From positions 1 through 43,909 of the forward strand of contig VMEV01000017.1 of NCBI GenBank assembly GCA_007375725.1: DNA of 43,909 nt, given 5' to 3'. Source of the stretch: Parcubacteria group bacterium Greene0416_36. Its GTDB lineage: Bacteria; Patescibacteriota; Patescibacteriia; VMEV01. Made by a program: the position numbers and the translations under genes. This document shows, piece after piece, positions 30,616 to 39,844 of the stretch; positions within the stretch are counted from its first letter, which is position 1; the number at the start of each line of letters is the position of its first letter. The notes beneath the pieces were generated by a model that made no database searches, was not told the DNA's origin, and worked only from the letters and a program-made list of their open reading frames with translations.

Positions 30616-32805
30616 CTAGTTGCTGATAAGTGCCTCTTTCAACTCAAACCTCTGGCTGTCAGGAACCAATGGTTCCTGGAATAACTTCTCAAATTCCTTT
30701 TCAAATGAAGGAGCTACTAGGAGATCCAGCTGTTCTTTTATTTCATTGATAGACTCGAATAACTCTCCCAAAACGTCAAAGAGTTCCGCTCTTGTCTCGG
30801 CACTGGGTTTAGCCACCACCCATTTTCCAAGCAAGGTCAGATGAGTCTTGATTTCTCCAAGCTTAGCTTTCTCTTCTCTGACATCTTCCTTATTTTTCTC
30901 CCGAGTGGCAATCTCTCGTTCTATACTACGAATATCTCGAGTGAAAATCGACAATTGTCTCCTAGCATCCGCAACACTCTGTATAACCTGGGCCCTATCG
31001 CGGACCTCTTCCAGACTCTCCATAATGCTCTCCCTGACAAACTCGTCCACATCATCTTCGAAATTGCCTGATTTGATCTGCGCCATGGTCACTCCAACTA
31101 GAGACATAAGCTTTTTCATGGCAAGCAGTTCTTCGGTGGCATCCAATTTTAATTTTTTTACAGTAGATTCCGCCCGCTTGACGGCAATATCCGTACTTCG
31201 AATTTGGCGCTCGAGAAATGCGATCATCTGAGGCAATCGCGCCAATAGTTCCAATCGTGGCAATACCTCATTAAGGGACTGGGCCACATCCGGCATTTCT
31301 TCGATGATATCTTCAATCTCATCAAATGACTTTGCAGCTTTTATCCTAGCTAATATTTCTTCGGCTCTCTTCAAATTTTCTAGAATCTCTGAATCTATTT
31401 TTATTTTCTTAGCCTCTAATTTTTTGATCTTATTCTTAATCTGATTCAAGAATCGTTCAAAAGGCTTAATGCGCTGCTGCATTTCCTTAAGCATCCTCTT
31501 CTTAAACTCTTGGTCGCGTTTTTGCTGCTCTTTTTCACCTTCTTTTTGTCGAAGTTCATCGACCCGCATGCGAATGGACTGCATCTCATCATGAATGGAC
31601 CGGAGCATATCCGGAAGCTCTTCGGGCAAGACCCCCTCCAATTTTTCGATTCTAACACGAAGCAAAGCCATTTGCGCTAATAATTCTTTATCACCGACCC
31701 GTTTAGCAGATACTTCTAAACTCGACAACTCTTTGAACAGAAATTGCTTCTGAGACGAAAATTGTTCCCCAGACATATGAGGTTTTTCGAATTGAGGCAT
31801 CATCCCTTCCTGCCCCATACCCATCGGTTTACCATCCATAGGGGGACATTGATCCATGCTTCCCACCATCATCCCATTCGAACATTTGAATCCTTGGAAA
31901 TTACTTTCACTGCACATCTTGATATCTGGAACCATTCGGCCATCGGGGCAGCGTATTCCTTCTTGAGGAGGACACATTTTTCCAGCAGGCACCCTCAGGC
32001 CGCCAGGACAAATTGTTTCCTGCTGATTCGGAACGGGACACACCACTCCCATTGTGGCACAGTAACCCATTCCGCCCATCTCGCACCAAGGCCGATTTTG
32101 AGAAACACATTGCTCTTTACTCATCATCTGGGGACATTCCTTACTATGATAATTGCAAAATCCTTTCTGCGGCAGAGTCATATCGGGACACCATAATCCA
32201 CTCTCCAGCGCACAATCCGATGGATTATAAACGGGACATTTCTGATTAGGATCTAGGGCACAATATCCCCCAACTCCATCAGGGGTCTTGCACCAATGAC
32301 CTCCTTTATCGGTACACATCTTTACCTGATCCGCTGAAGGAGCCTGGAAAGGACAATTATCCGTACACCAGCCAACGGACCCTGCGCGATTGGGATCCAC
32401 ACACCAGATCTTATTTTGGGTCCGACAATCCCCTTCATTGTAGGCAGGACAAACGCCTTTTGGATCCCGATTACACCAGCCGCTTTGACCATCGAAATTG
32501 AGACACCACTTTCCTCCCTCCGAAGCACAATCCTGCTGCATATTTACAGGCGGGGGAGTAGGATTTGTACCTGTCTGGTCTGGTGACGGACACTGTTTGG
32601 CGGGATCCACAAGACAAAATCCACCGATATCCAATCCGCACCATCTGAATCCGTTTGCCGTACACATGGCTTTTGGATCCTGTGTGCCCCAATTGGCGGA
32701 TTCCTCCGCAAATCCTTGCGCTACCAAAAGAAAACCCGACAAAAGAACCGCTAGCAATGCCAGCAGTATTTCCAGCTTCGAAAAAGAACGATCATGACGT
32801 TTCAT
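30616..32805 (-). CDS. Exported protein with repeated Cys/Trp modules and a long coiled coil
   Basis: 729 residues with a signal peptide (about 1-33). Residues about 45-260 hold six modules of roughly 35 residues with the pattern C-x6-WC-x(n)-G(F/W/Y)C-x(n)-CP, for example 'CTDKGGHWCKTPDGVGGYC' and 'CVSQNRPWCEMGGMGYC'. Three shorter units follow, C-P-x-G-x-x-V-x5-C ('CPGGLRVPAGKMCP', 'CPDGRMVPDIKMCS'). From about 345 the protein is charged and helical, with long coiled-coil stretches to the end. I recognise no catalytic domain. It would sit outside the membrane and need disulfide bonding, for which the nearby redox operon is a candidate. Possible roles (adhesion, wall binding) are inference. 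Confidence 0.75.
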   Translation of the reverse strand: MKRHDRSFSKLEILLALLAVLLSGFLLVAQGFAEESANWGTQDPKAMCTANGFRWCGLDIGGFCLVDPAKQCPSPDQTGTNPTPPPVNMQQDCASEGGKWCLNFDGQSGWCNRDPKGVCPAYNEGDCRTQNKIWCVDPNRAGSVGWCTDNCPFQAPSADQVKMCTDKGGHWCKTPDGVGGYCALDPNQKCPVYNPSDCALESGLWCPDMTLPQKGFCNYHSKECPQMMSKEQCVSQNRPWCEMGGMGYCATMGVVCPVPNQQETICPGGLRVPAGKMCPPQEGIRCPDGRMVPDIKMCSESNFQGFKCSNGMMVGSMDQCPPMDGKPMGMGQEGMMPQFEKPHMSGEQFSSQKQFLFKELSSLEVSAKRVGDKELLAQMALLRVRIEKLEGVLPEELPDMLRSIHDEMQSIRMRVDELRQKEGEKEQQKRDQEFKKRMLKEMQQRIKPFERFLNQIKNKIKKLEAKKIKIDSEILENLKRAEEILARIKAAKSFDEIEDIIEEMPDVAQSLNEVLPRLELLARLPQMIAFLERQIRSTDIAVKRAESTVKKLKLDATEELLAMKKLMSLVGVTMAQIKSGNFEDDVDEFVRESIMESLEEVRDRAQVIQSVADARRQLSIFTRDIRSIEREIATREKNKEDVREEKAKLGEIKTHLTLLGKWVVAKPSAETRAELFDVLGELFESINEIKEQLDLLVAPSFEKEFEKLFQEPLVPDSQRFELKEALISN

Positions 32806-32988
32806 ATGATTAATAAAAAATCTCTTCGGGGATCTAAAGAGAAATTTAAAAAATCCCCTCCTTTTTTTTAAAAAAAAATGTACGTTTATTATCTTTCAGT
32901 CAAATTTTTTTACAAACAAGCCAAACTATATTTCAGTATAAAATAAAAAAAAATAAGATACAAAATTATTCAAAACCCCGGCCACTGA

Positions 32989-33705
32989 CTATCTCAATAA
33001 AGCCAGATTTTCTCTAGTCAAATATTTCCATTTCCCCTCTTCGAGTCCTCCCAGCTCCAGCTTGCCGATCTGGGTGCGCCGGAGTTCGAGGACGAGATTG
33101 CCGAGGTGCTCGAACATGCGGCGGATCTGCCGATTTTTCCCTTCGCGCAAAATAATTTCGGCCCAATATCCCGGCTCGTTTTTCTCAAAAGTGCTGATCT
33201 CGGCAGGCAGTAACTCTTCCCCGTCCAGAGACATACCCGACCGGATAGCACCCAAAGCCAGCGGGTCCAGAGGCTTGCCGAGACGAACCTCGTAGGTTTT
33301 GGCAGAGTGCTTTTGCGGGTTAGTGATCTTTTCTCCCAGCTGAGTGTCGTTGGTCAGGATGAGCAAACCCGCGGTATCTTTGTCCAGCCTTCCGACAGGC
33401 GCCAGCCATTGCCCCATTTCCCCTAGCACGTCATAAATCGTTTTCCTCCCCAATTCATCTTCCCGAGTGGTCACCACTCCAGATGGCTTATGGAAAGCGA
33501 TGGTCACAAACTCTTTTTTTCCGACCAATTTCCCATCCACGCGCAGATTATCCTTTTCCGGCACACACCAAAAATGGGGGTCGGTAATCACCTTCCCCTT
33601 GAGAGACACTCTTCCCTCGAGCACGAGCTTCTCTCCCTCTCTCCGCGAGCAATAGCCCATTTTGGAAAGAGCGCGCGCCAGAGTGACTTTATTTTGAATC
33701 AGCAT
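32989..33705 (-). CDS. RsuA/RluB-family rRNA pseudouridine synthase
   Basis: 238 residues from the ATG at 33705. An upstream extension to 33786 would run into tRNA-Arg and is rejected. An N-terminal S4 RNA-binding domain (about 5-60, 'TLARALSKMGYCSRREGEKL') precedes the catalytic domain: 'FHKPSGVVTT' and 'LAPVGRLDKDTAGLLILTND' with the catalytic Asp in GRLD, then 'EIILREGKNRQIRRMFEHLG'. This matches RsuA/RluB/RluE. The exact rRNA site (16S or 23S) cannot be told from sequence alone; RluB-like is my guess. Confidence 0.9.
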   Translation of the reverse strand: MLIQNKVTLARALSKMGYCSRREGEKLVLEGRVSLKGKVITDPHFWCVPEKDNLRVDGKLVGKKEFVTIAFHKPSGVVTTREDELGRKTIYDVLGEMGQWLAPVGRLDKDTAGLLILTNDTQLGEKITNPQKHSAKTYEVRLGKPLDPLALGAIRSGMSLDGEELLPAEISTFEKNEPGYWAEIILREGKNRQIRRMFEHLGNLVLELRRTQIGKLELGGLEEGKWKYLTRENLALLR

Positions 33706-33774
33706 ATATATATTAGAAGGAGGGCCTGCCCCGCGTAGCTCGCCTATAAGCGTAGCGATGGCAGCGAAGTGGGG

Positions 33775-33848
33775 TGTGCCCATCAAGGCTTGAACTTGAA
33801 ACCTACAGCTTAGAAGGCTGTCGCTCTATCCAGTTGAGCTATGGGCAC
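33775..33848 (-). tRNA. tRNA-Arg (TCT)
   Basis: A 74-nt cloverleaf. Acceptor GTGCCCA/TGGGCAC, anticodon loop CTTCTAA (UCU), D-arm 'AGCTCAACTGGATAGAGC', T-arm 'TTTCAAGTTCAAGCCTTG' with weak stem pairing, discriminator A. No CCA is encoded. The T-stem is unusual, so decay or a sequence variant is possible. Confidence 0.85.
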
Positions 33849-34016
33849 GTATGATCTAGTTGCTTGTCCCGCGGAGTCCTGCGAAGCCGAAAGGCGTAGA
33901 AGGACAAAGTAGGAAGCTACACCGAAACGTATCAAAAATGGACCTTGGCGTCAAAAAAGACCATTTCTGATACAATAAAAATAAAAAGTACCGCACTAAA
34001 AAGGATATTGCGCGGT

Positions 34017-36062
34017 ATGATTTTGTCAAACCATATGCTTTTTTCAAAAAAAATACTAAACAAAGCCCTTTTCTTCATCCCCCTCCAAATCATTGCGCTT
34101 TCTCTACTGGGATACCTCGTGGCCGCGGGGCATCTTTTCTATTCGATAGAAAACAGAATTATGGATTTCCACTATATCGGATACACCCCGCATTCCGATA
34201 TCGTAATCGTGGCCATCGACAATCCGAGCCTGCAGAAAATAGGACGGTGGCCATGGGACCGCTCGAAAATCGCGGAGTTGATCGGCGTCATACAAGAGCA
34301 GTCACCAAAAGCCATCGGAGTCGATATCGCCTTTCCAGAACCTCAAAATGACCGGGCGGACTCCGCGCTCGCCTCGGCCATTGGCGAAAACAACAACGTG
34401 ATTTTGCCCATCGAAGCCGAACTCTATTCCAAGCCCGGTTCGCCACTCCTGGCCGCCCGGAGCCTGCTCTCCCCCATCCCGCACCTAGCCTCCAACGCTT
34501 GGTCTAGCGGAATCGTCAATACACCTCTGGACGGAGACGGTATTTTCCGCAAAATTCCCCTCTCGATCCAAGATCCATCGGGAAATATCCTAGAAAACTT
34601 TTCCGCCAAAATCATCCGCAAATACTTAGATATTCCCAATAATGAAAATACTCAAAAAACCAGTCAGCACTACCGCCTGGCAGATTTCTTGATCCCTACG
34701 GATGAATTATCCCGCATGTGGGTCAATTTTTCAGGGCCGAGAGGAACTTATAAAATGATTTCCGCCTCGGACTTTGTTGAAGGCAAAATCGAGCCAGGAA
34801 TTCTATCAGGCAAAATCGTCCTAGTCGGAGCCACCGCTCCCGATCTTCACGATGAACAGCTCGCTCCCCTATCCAAAGGAGTACCGCTCTCCGGCGTAGA
34901 GCTTCATGCCAATACGATCCAGACGATTCTGGAGCGAAAGTTTCTGACTCCCCTTTCCTCCGGCCAATTATGGATTTTATGCCTTGCCCTAGCCGGATTC
35001 TGGACCTGGATTTTCTTTCATACAAGAGTCCTTTTATCATCCACGCTCGCGGTCATTTTCGCAACAAGCGCGATGGTTGCTTCCTTCCTATTTTTTGAGA
35101 ATGGAATATTGTTTCCTCTCTTAGCTGCTCTGATAATCCTAGTCCTATCCTATTTCGGCGCTTTACTTTGGCGGTATTTTCAGACCCGAGACCAAAAACG
35201 CCTGATTAAAAAACTCTTTGAAAATTATGTGGACCCACAAATAGTGGCACAAATTCTGGATCATCCTGATTCCGTAAAACTCGGCGGAGAAAAAAAAGAA
35301 GTCACGATTTTTTTCTCAGACATCCGTGGATTCACCGCTATTTCTGAAAAGATGGAACCCGAAACCCTCATGAACTATCTCAATGAATATCTCTCCATCA
35401 TGACGGACATTGTGATCAAAAACAAAGGAATCGTGGACAAATTCATCGGCGATGCCATCATGGCCTTCTGGAACGCGCCGCTGGATCTGACGGATCACCC
35501 CCAATGGGCCGCTAAGACGACCCAGGACATGTCCGCCGCGCTCGTAGACTTCAACCGCAAATGGACCGCCCAAGGATACCCGCCCGTCGATATCGGAATC
35601 GGGCTCAATACCGGAGCGGCAATTGTTGGAAACGTGGGTTCCTCTAACCGATTCGATTATACCCTGATCGGAGACTCCGTGAATCTGGCCTCTCGAGTCG
35701 AGGGGCTCAATAAAGAGTATGGGACCCAAATCCTCGTGACGGAATCGACATATACGAAAATAAAAGCACAATTTCTCTGCCGCTATGTAGATTTAGTCGC
35801 GGTCAAAGGCAAAACAAAAGGCGTATCGCTCTATGAAATACTCAATAAACCTTATACACCTCAATACCTGAAGCTTTACCAAGAGGCCGTGCAAAATTAT
35901 AAAGAACGGCGATTCAACCAAGCCGCGCTCGAATTCGAGAAATTATCCAAAATGGAAAACGCGGACACCGTGGTTGCAAAATACATCGTACGTTGCCGCG
36001 AATATATCAAAAATCCCCCCCCAGGAGACTGGACGGGGATCTGGGAGATGAAACACAAGTAA
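34017..36062 (+). CDS. CHASE2-domain class III adenylate cyclase
   Basis: 681 residues from the ATG at 34017; a TTG at 33945 would add 24 residues. TM1 is about 16-40. An extracytoplasmic CHASE2 sensor (about 45-305) shows 'GYTPHSDIVIVAIDNPSL', 'IGRWPWDR' and 'KAIGVDIAFPE'. Three membrane helices follow (about 315-395). The cyclase domain (about 430-615) has metal-binding Asp in 'FFSDIRGFTAIS' and 'DAIMAFWNAP', the adenine-specifying Lys in 'DKFIGDAIMA', Asp in 'FDYTLIGDSVNLASRVEGL', and the transition-state Asn and Arg in the same stretch. These residues favour ATP. It makes cAMP in response to an external signal. A TPR-like tail follows ('YKERRFNQAALEFEKLSKM'). Confidence 0.88.
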   Translation: MILSNHMLFSKKILNKALFFIPLQIIALSLLGYLVAAGHLFYSIENRIMDFHYIGYTPHSDIVIVAIDNPSLQKIGRWPWDRSKIAELIGVIQEQSPKAIGVDIAFPEPQNDRADSALASAIGENNNVILPIEAELYSKPGSPLLAARSLLSPIPHLASNAWSSGIVNTPLDGDGIFRKIPLSIQDPSGNILENFSAKIIRKYLDIPNNENTQKTSQHYRLADFLIPTDELSRMWVNFSGPRGTYKMISASDFVEGKIEPGILSGKIVLVGATAPDLHDEQLAPLSKGVPLSGVELHANTIQTILERKFLTPLSSGQLWILCLALAGFWTWIFFHTRVLLSSTLAVIFATSAMVASFLFFENGILFPLLAALIILVLSYFGALLWRYFQTRDQKRLIKKLFENYVDPQIVAQILDHPDSVKLGGEKKEVTIFFSDIRGFTAISEKMEPETLMNYLNEYLSIMTDIVIKNKGIVDKFIGDAIMAFWNAPLDLTDHPQWAAKTTQDMSAALVDFNRKWTAQGYPPVDIGIGLNTGAAIVGNVGSSNRFDYTLIGDSVNLASRVEGLNKEYGTQILVTESTYTKIKAQFLCRYVDLVAVKGKTKGVSLYEILNKPYTPQYLKLYQEAVQNYKERRFNQAALEFEKLSKMENADTVVAKYIVRCREYIKNPPPGDWTGIWEMKHK

Positions 36063-36089
36063 ATGAGAGGAATTTGTTGTTGGCTGTCT

Positions 36090-36114
36090 CATTCGTAATT
36101 CGTCATTCGTAATT
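36090..36114. repeat. Short tandem repeat CATTCGTAATT
   Basis: CATTCGTAATT at 36090-36100 and 36104-36114, 14-bp period, in the gap between the cyclase and the glycosyltransferase. It overlaps the stop codon of the glycosyltransferase gene by two bases. Confidence 0.5.
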
Positions 36115-36799
36115 ATTTTAGCCTCACCAGCTCCCCCAGCGTCCTCCACAGATCCCGAATCGGCCTGATTTTCCCTCCGGTTTTATAAATCCAGTCCACG
36201 GGTACTTCGCAAATAGAAAATCCTTTTTCCCTCGCCAAATAAAGCAATTCAAAATCAAATCCCCAACGGTCAATAGTTAGTTGAGGAAAAAGAGATAAAG
36301 CGGCCCCTCTCTGAAAAAGCTTGAATCCACACTGAGTATCTCGAATTCCAGGCAGCAACAGGAGCCGAATCATGCAGTTGGATATCCTGCCAACCCACCT
36401 CCGAATCAGCGGCATAATAACACGAGTATCTCCTCTCGAATAACGCGATCCGATCACAATGGGATGAGTATTAATATAAGGCAATAACCGATCCAGCTCC
36501 GAAATCGAGGTGGACCCATCCGCGTCCATGAATAAAATCAAATCACCGCTTCCAGCGAGTACTCCTTTTTTGACTGAAAAGCCTTTTCCGGAATTCACCG
36601 AATTTTTTAATATTCGAAAGGGCATTTTTTGGGACTGACAAAAAGACTCGACCACTCCAGCAGTCGGGTCAGCGGAACCATCATCCACCACAATTAATTC
36701 ATAATCCTGTTTTTTTTCTTTAAAATACAAAAAAATGTCTTCCAGTGTCGGCAGAATTCGTGAAGCTTCATTGTAGGCGGGGATAATGATGGAGAGCAT
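36113..36799 (-). CDS. Family 2 glycosyltransferase, dolichyl/polyprenyl-phosphate glucosyltransferase-like
   Basis: 228 residues from the ATG at 36799. The GT-A start is 'MLSIIIPAYNEASRILPTLE', followed by 'DYELIVVDDGSADPTAGVVE', the DxD motif 'LILFMDADGST', and 'RDTQCGFKLFQRGAA' and 'RWGFDFELLYLAREKG', matching the DPG-synthase/ALG5 group. These enzymes load a sugar onto a polyprenyl phosphate for later use outside the cell. It is last in pilus set 2, which suggests pilin or surface glycosylation (inference). Upstream codons to 36865 run through a palindrome and are not the real start. Confidence 0.85.
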   Translation of the reverse strand: MLSIIIPAYNEASRILPTLEDIFLYFKEKKQDYELIVVDDGSADPTAGVVESFCQSQKMPFRILKNSVNSGKGFSVKKGVLAGSGDLILFMDADGSTSISELDRLLPYINTHPIVIGSRYSRGDTRVIMPLIRRWVGRISNCMIRLLLLPGIRDTQCGFKLFQRGAALSLFPQLTIDRWGFDFELLYLAREKGFSICEVPVDWIYKTGGKIRPIRDLWRTLGELVRLK

Positions 36800-36862
36800 A
36801 AAAAGTGATGGGTCATGAGTAGGGGTAGGTTTCAAACCTACCCCTACTACCCACCACTTTTT
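36800..36862 (-). terminator. Large palindrome between pilin and glycosyltransferase
   Basis: AAAAAGTG (36800-36807) and CACTTTTT (36855-36862) form the base; TAGGGGTAGGTTT and its complement form the tip. It is A/T-flanked on both sides like a bidirectional terminator. If translated it gives the GVGLKPTPT-type peptide often annotated wrongly. It lies 1 nt before the glycosyltransferase ATG, so it may uncouple it from the pilin. Confidence 0.65.
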
Positions 36863-36884
36863 CATAATCCCGATTTTTTTTCAA

Positions 36885-37391
36885 TCATCTCTGCACTGAG
36901 ATCACCACACTATTTTCAGCGGCACAGGAGCCCACTTTGAGGCGTCCGTTTGCAGTTTTATTGACATAATAGAGAGTCTTGGTAGATGAACCGCCTTCGG
37001 TATCGATAGGCATTTCGGCCAAGTACTGATCAATAAAGGCAACAGCTGCCGGCGTCAGATTCGCGCAGGCCGCCAGCGTCGTCCCCGCCGCAGCACAGCC
37101 CGTATCGCAACCCGAAGCACCGGAGCCAAAAATCTGAGAAGTCAGCGCATCAGAGTCAATAATATTGAAACCTGTTCCATTATTGGGGAGCTTCCCTCTT
37201 TGATCAATCTGGTAGGTGAGCAAAGCCTCGAGAATAGAGTTTACTTCGCTAAACCTCCTGGCATTTCGCGCATCGGCAAAACGTTTGGCCGGATCCACTG
37301 CCACAAAGATCACTACCGCCAAAATGCCGATGATCACAATGACAATCAAGAGTTCGATAAGAGTAAAACCTTTTTGTTGGCGAGAGTTCAT
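36885..37391 (-). CDS. Type IV pilin (set 2)
   Basis: 168 residues. Leader 'MNSRQQKG|FTLIELLIVIVI' with Glu at +5, then 'VDPAKRFADARNARRFSEVN'. This 'DPAKRFADARN' block is the counterpart of 'NPAKQLADTRN' in the pilin at 1742. The C-terminal domain carries four Cys and the shared end 'YYVNKTANGRLKVGSCA', close to 'YHIAKSANGRVTVCA' in the other pilin. The two are therefore paralogues. A TATAAT (about 37429-37434) suggests its own promoter. It lies after pilM. Confidence 0.92.
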   Translation of the reverse strand: MNSRQQKGFTLIELLIVIVIIGILAVVIFVAVDPAKRFADARNARRFSEVNSILEALLTYQIDQRGKLPNNGTGFNIIDSDALTSQIFGSGASGCDTGCAAAGTTLAACANLTPAAVAFIDQYLAEMPIDTEGGSSTKTLYYVNKTANGRLKVGSCAAENSVVISVQR

Positions 37392-37477
37392 AAGATAAAC
37401 ATTTTTTAGTCTCTAATTTTTATTTCTATATTATAACAAAAAAAATAAAAATAAACATCCATTCTCAACAAAAAAAA

Positions 37478-38575
37478 TTACAGTTTCAAATCAGGATCTG
37501 CCAAAAAATTAATTCCAGTCCCGTTTTTCAGTGTCGGAAAAATCCCCTTCGCCGCAGCGCCCCACGCAACCGGAAACAAACACTTCCAAGAGTTTTCAAA
37601 ACTTCCAGATGAATCATCGATCATTCCCACGGTTACTTTTGCTTCCAAATCGGACTCCAAATAGCGGTCAAGTCCTGGAATCAAAGCCCCCCCTCCTGTA
37701 CATATAATAGCCGAGACGGCTCTTCCAGTTTCGCCAAAATAAGTTTTCATCATAAGGCGCGCTTCCAAAATAAGATCCTGCAGCTCGCCTTGCATGACGG
37801 AAAAAATCCTTCCGCCCTCGATTTCAGGATCAAAACCCTCTTTGCGCTTTTTGATTTCAGCTTCTTTAGAACCAATATTGAGTTCTTTGGCGACTTTTTC
37901 AGTAAGCAAATCACTGCCGAGAGACACAGACATATTTTTTCGAATCGCACTCCCATCATAGATAAAACACAGAGTATTTCGAGCTCCCATATCTATGATT
38001 AAAATAGGATGGTCTTCGGGCGCATGGACTAAAGCCCTAACCAAACAATGTGACTCCAGTTCAACGTTTTTGGTATTCCATCCTGCAAATTTAAAAATTT
38101 CTAGATAGTCCTTCAATATAGATAAGGGAATCAGCGAAACATTCACTAGCTGTTTTTTCTTATCTCCAGAATATTCATAATAATCAAAAGCCAATTCAGT
38201 CAGAGGAAAAGGGATATGCTTTTCAAGTTCAGCCTCCAACATTTCGCGCTGCAGAGCATCCTCCAGACCCGACGCAATAGAAAGATCCAAGATATAGGCT
38301 TGAGATTCCGATAAAGCGAAATATAAATTTTTTGAAGAGAAAATTCCAAAGTGAGGTTTTTGATATAAAGTCGCCAAAAGCGTGACTAGGTATTCTTTAT
38401 TCGCGATCGCCCCTCCGACCACAATTCCCTTGGGCAACGCAGACCGAGACCACGCTTCCACAACAGGAAACTCCTTCTTCGATCCGTCCGGACCGAGCTG
38501 AATCAGCTCAATTGAGTTATCCGAAATATTGAGCCCCAATGCTGAATTCTGTTTGGATAGCCAATTTGGCAGCAT
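37478..38575 (-). CDS. pilM: Type IV pilus assembly protein PilM
   Basis: 365 residues with the actin-like fold of PilM: 'ALGLNISDNSIELIQLG' (phosphate 1), 'HPILIIDMGARNTLCFI' (phosphate 2), 'AIICTGGGALIPGLDRYLES' (adenosine loop), and C-terminal 'PVAWGAAAKGIFP' and 'GINFLADPD'. PilM binds ATP at the inner face of the membrane and links PilN to the motor. No pilN or pilO follows; the next gene is the pilin. It starts 10 nt downstream of the platform gene. Confidence 0.9.
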   Translation of the reverse strand: MLPNWLSKQNSALGLNISDNSIELIQLGPDGSKKEFPVVEAWSRSALPKGIVVGGAIANKEYLVTLLATLYQKPHFGIFSSKNLYFALSESQAYILDLSIASGLEDALQREMLEAELEKHIPFPLTELAFDYYEYSGDKKKQLVNVSLIPLSILKDYLEIFKFAGWNTKNVELESHCLVRALVHAPEDHPILIIDMGARNTLCFIYDGSAIRKNMSVSLGSDLLTEKVAKELNIGSKEAEIKKRKEGFDPEIEGGRIFSVMQGELQDLILEARLMMKTYFGETGRAVSAIICTGGGALIPGLDRYLESDLEAKVTVGMIDDSSGSFENSWKCLFPVAWGAAAKGIFPTLKNGTGINFLADPDLKL

Positions 38576-38584
38576 AATAAAAAT

Positions 38585-39805
38585 TTATCGCACGCTGCGG
38601 AAAGAACCCGTAATCTGATAGATCGGCATGATAATTGAAAGCGCAACAACCGCGACAGCCGCGCCAATCACGAGTAGAAGCAGGGGTTCTATCACGGTCG
38701 AGAGATTTTTTGTAGTGGTATCAACCTCGGTTTCAAAAAATTCCGCTAAGTAAAATAATACTTCCTCGAGCCTGCCGGTCTCCTCTCCCACCGCCACCAT
38801 TCGATACACAATCGGCGGGAATAGATGATGATATTTCTCCAAGCTCGAAGCAACCGAATTCCCCTTGGACACCTCTTCAGCAATAGCGGCAAGGGAACTT
38901 CTGTAAATCAAATTATTAAAAGTTTCAGATGTATATTGGAGCGACTCCACGATAGGCACCCCGCTTTTTATAAGTGTTCCCAAGGTTCTTGAAAATATTC
39001 CCAGATTAAAATCCGAAATCAATTTCCCAAATAACGGACTTTTGAGCATGAGGCGATGAACCGGGTAGCGCACCGCACGAAACTGCAAAATCCAAAGCCA
39101 TAACGCAATCCCCACTACAACCCCTAAAAACACCAGAATTCCATAATGCTGAAAAAAGGACGAAAAAGCAATGAGTGCCCGGGTAGCCCACGGAAGTTCA
39201 ACCCGAAAAGATGAAAATAGCGTGGTGATTTTGGGCAAGACAAAAGTCGCCAAAAACAATCCCAGAATAAAGGTCAAAGACAGCACCAATGCCGGATAAA
39301 AAAGGGCGCTTTTTATTTTTTGCCGAAGTTCATAAGCCTTGGTCATCTGGATAGACAAACTCTCTAGACTTTGTTCGAGGGTCCCGGAACGTTCGCCGGC
39401 TCGCAGAACATTAACGAACAAAGGGCCAAAGACTTTCGGGAAATGCTCCAGAGAACGGGACAGGGTCTGGCCATTGAGCACAGAATCCAAAGCAAATTCC
39501 AGAATGCTTTTCATTTTCCAACCTGAAGCTTGCTCCTTGAGAATGAAAATTGATTCGTCCAGAGCGATTTGAGAACGCACCAGTACAGCCAGATGCTTGG
39601 TGAACATCACTTTTTCTATCAAGCTTACCCCCCCGATTTGAAATCGGAGCCAATCTTGAAAACTCTTCCATATATCGCGACGGATTTCCGCCCCGACTAC
39701 GCCCGTTCCGGAGACCAGCTTAGCCGCTTCTTCGGGAGAGTCCGCACTGACAAATCCTTCCTGAATTTTCCCATTAGAATCCGTGCTTTTGTAATGATAT
39801 TTCAT
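38585..39805 (-). CDS. pilC: Type IV pilus platform protein PilC (set 2)
   Basis: 406 residues with the full N-terminal start ('MKYHYKSTDSNGKIQEGFVS') and two T2SSF repeats (about 60-185 and 270-395) with 'AGERSGTLEQSLESLS' and 'VGEETGRLEEVLFYLAEFF'. Membrane segments lie about 165-190, 218-240 and 375-398. The SD AAGGAGGT lies only 1 nt before the ATG, an unusually short spacing. It anchors the PilB made by the preceding gene, 39 nt away. Confidence 0.92.
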   Translation of the reverse strand: MKYHYKSTDSNGKIQEGFVSADSPEEAAKLVSGTGVVGAEIRRDIWKSFQDWLRFQIGGVSLIEKVMFTKHLAVLVRSQIALDESIFILKEQASGWKMKSILEFALDSVLNGQTLSRSLEHFPKVFGPLFVNVLRAGERSGTLEQSLESLSIQMTKAYELRQKIKSALFYPALVLSLTFILGLFLATFVLPKITTLFSSFRVELPWATRALIAFSSFFQHYGILVFLGVVVGIALWLWILQFRAVRYPVHRLMLKSPLFGKLISDFNLGIFSRTLGTLIKSGVPIVESLQYTSETFNNLIYRSSLAAIAEEVSKGNSVASSLEKYHHLFPPIVYRMVAVGEETGRLEEVLFYLAEFFETEVDTTTKNLSTVIEPLLLLVIGAAVAVVALSIIMPIYQITGSFRSVR

Positions 39806-39844
39806 ACCTCCTTATTGTATAGTGAGATGGGTCAAAACAACAGC

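Noticed and set aside
33706-33786. Longer start for the pseudouridine synthase
   Set aside because: It would overlap the 3' end of tRNA-Arg and adds no conserved residues.
36063-36085. Tenth copy of the palindromic element (GGAATTTGTTGTTGG)
   Set aside because: Only about 12 bases resemble the core end, too short to call.
36800-36865. N-terminal extension of the glycosyltransferase (GVGLKPTPT...)
   Set aside because: It is a translated palindrome; the GT fold begins at the ATG at 36799.
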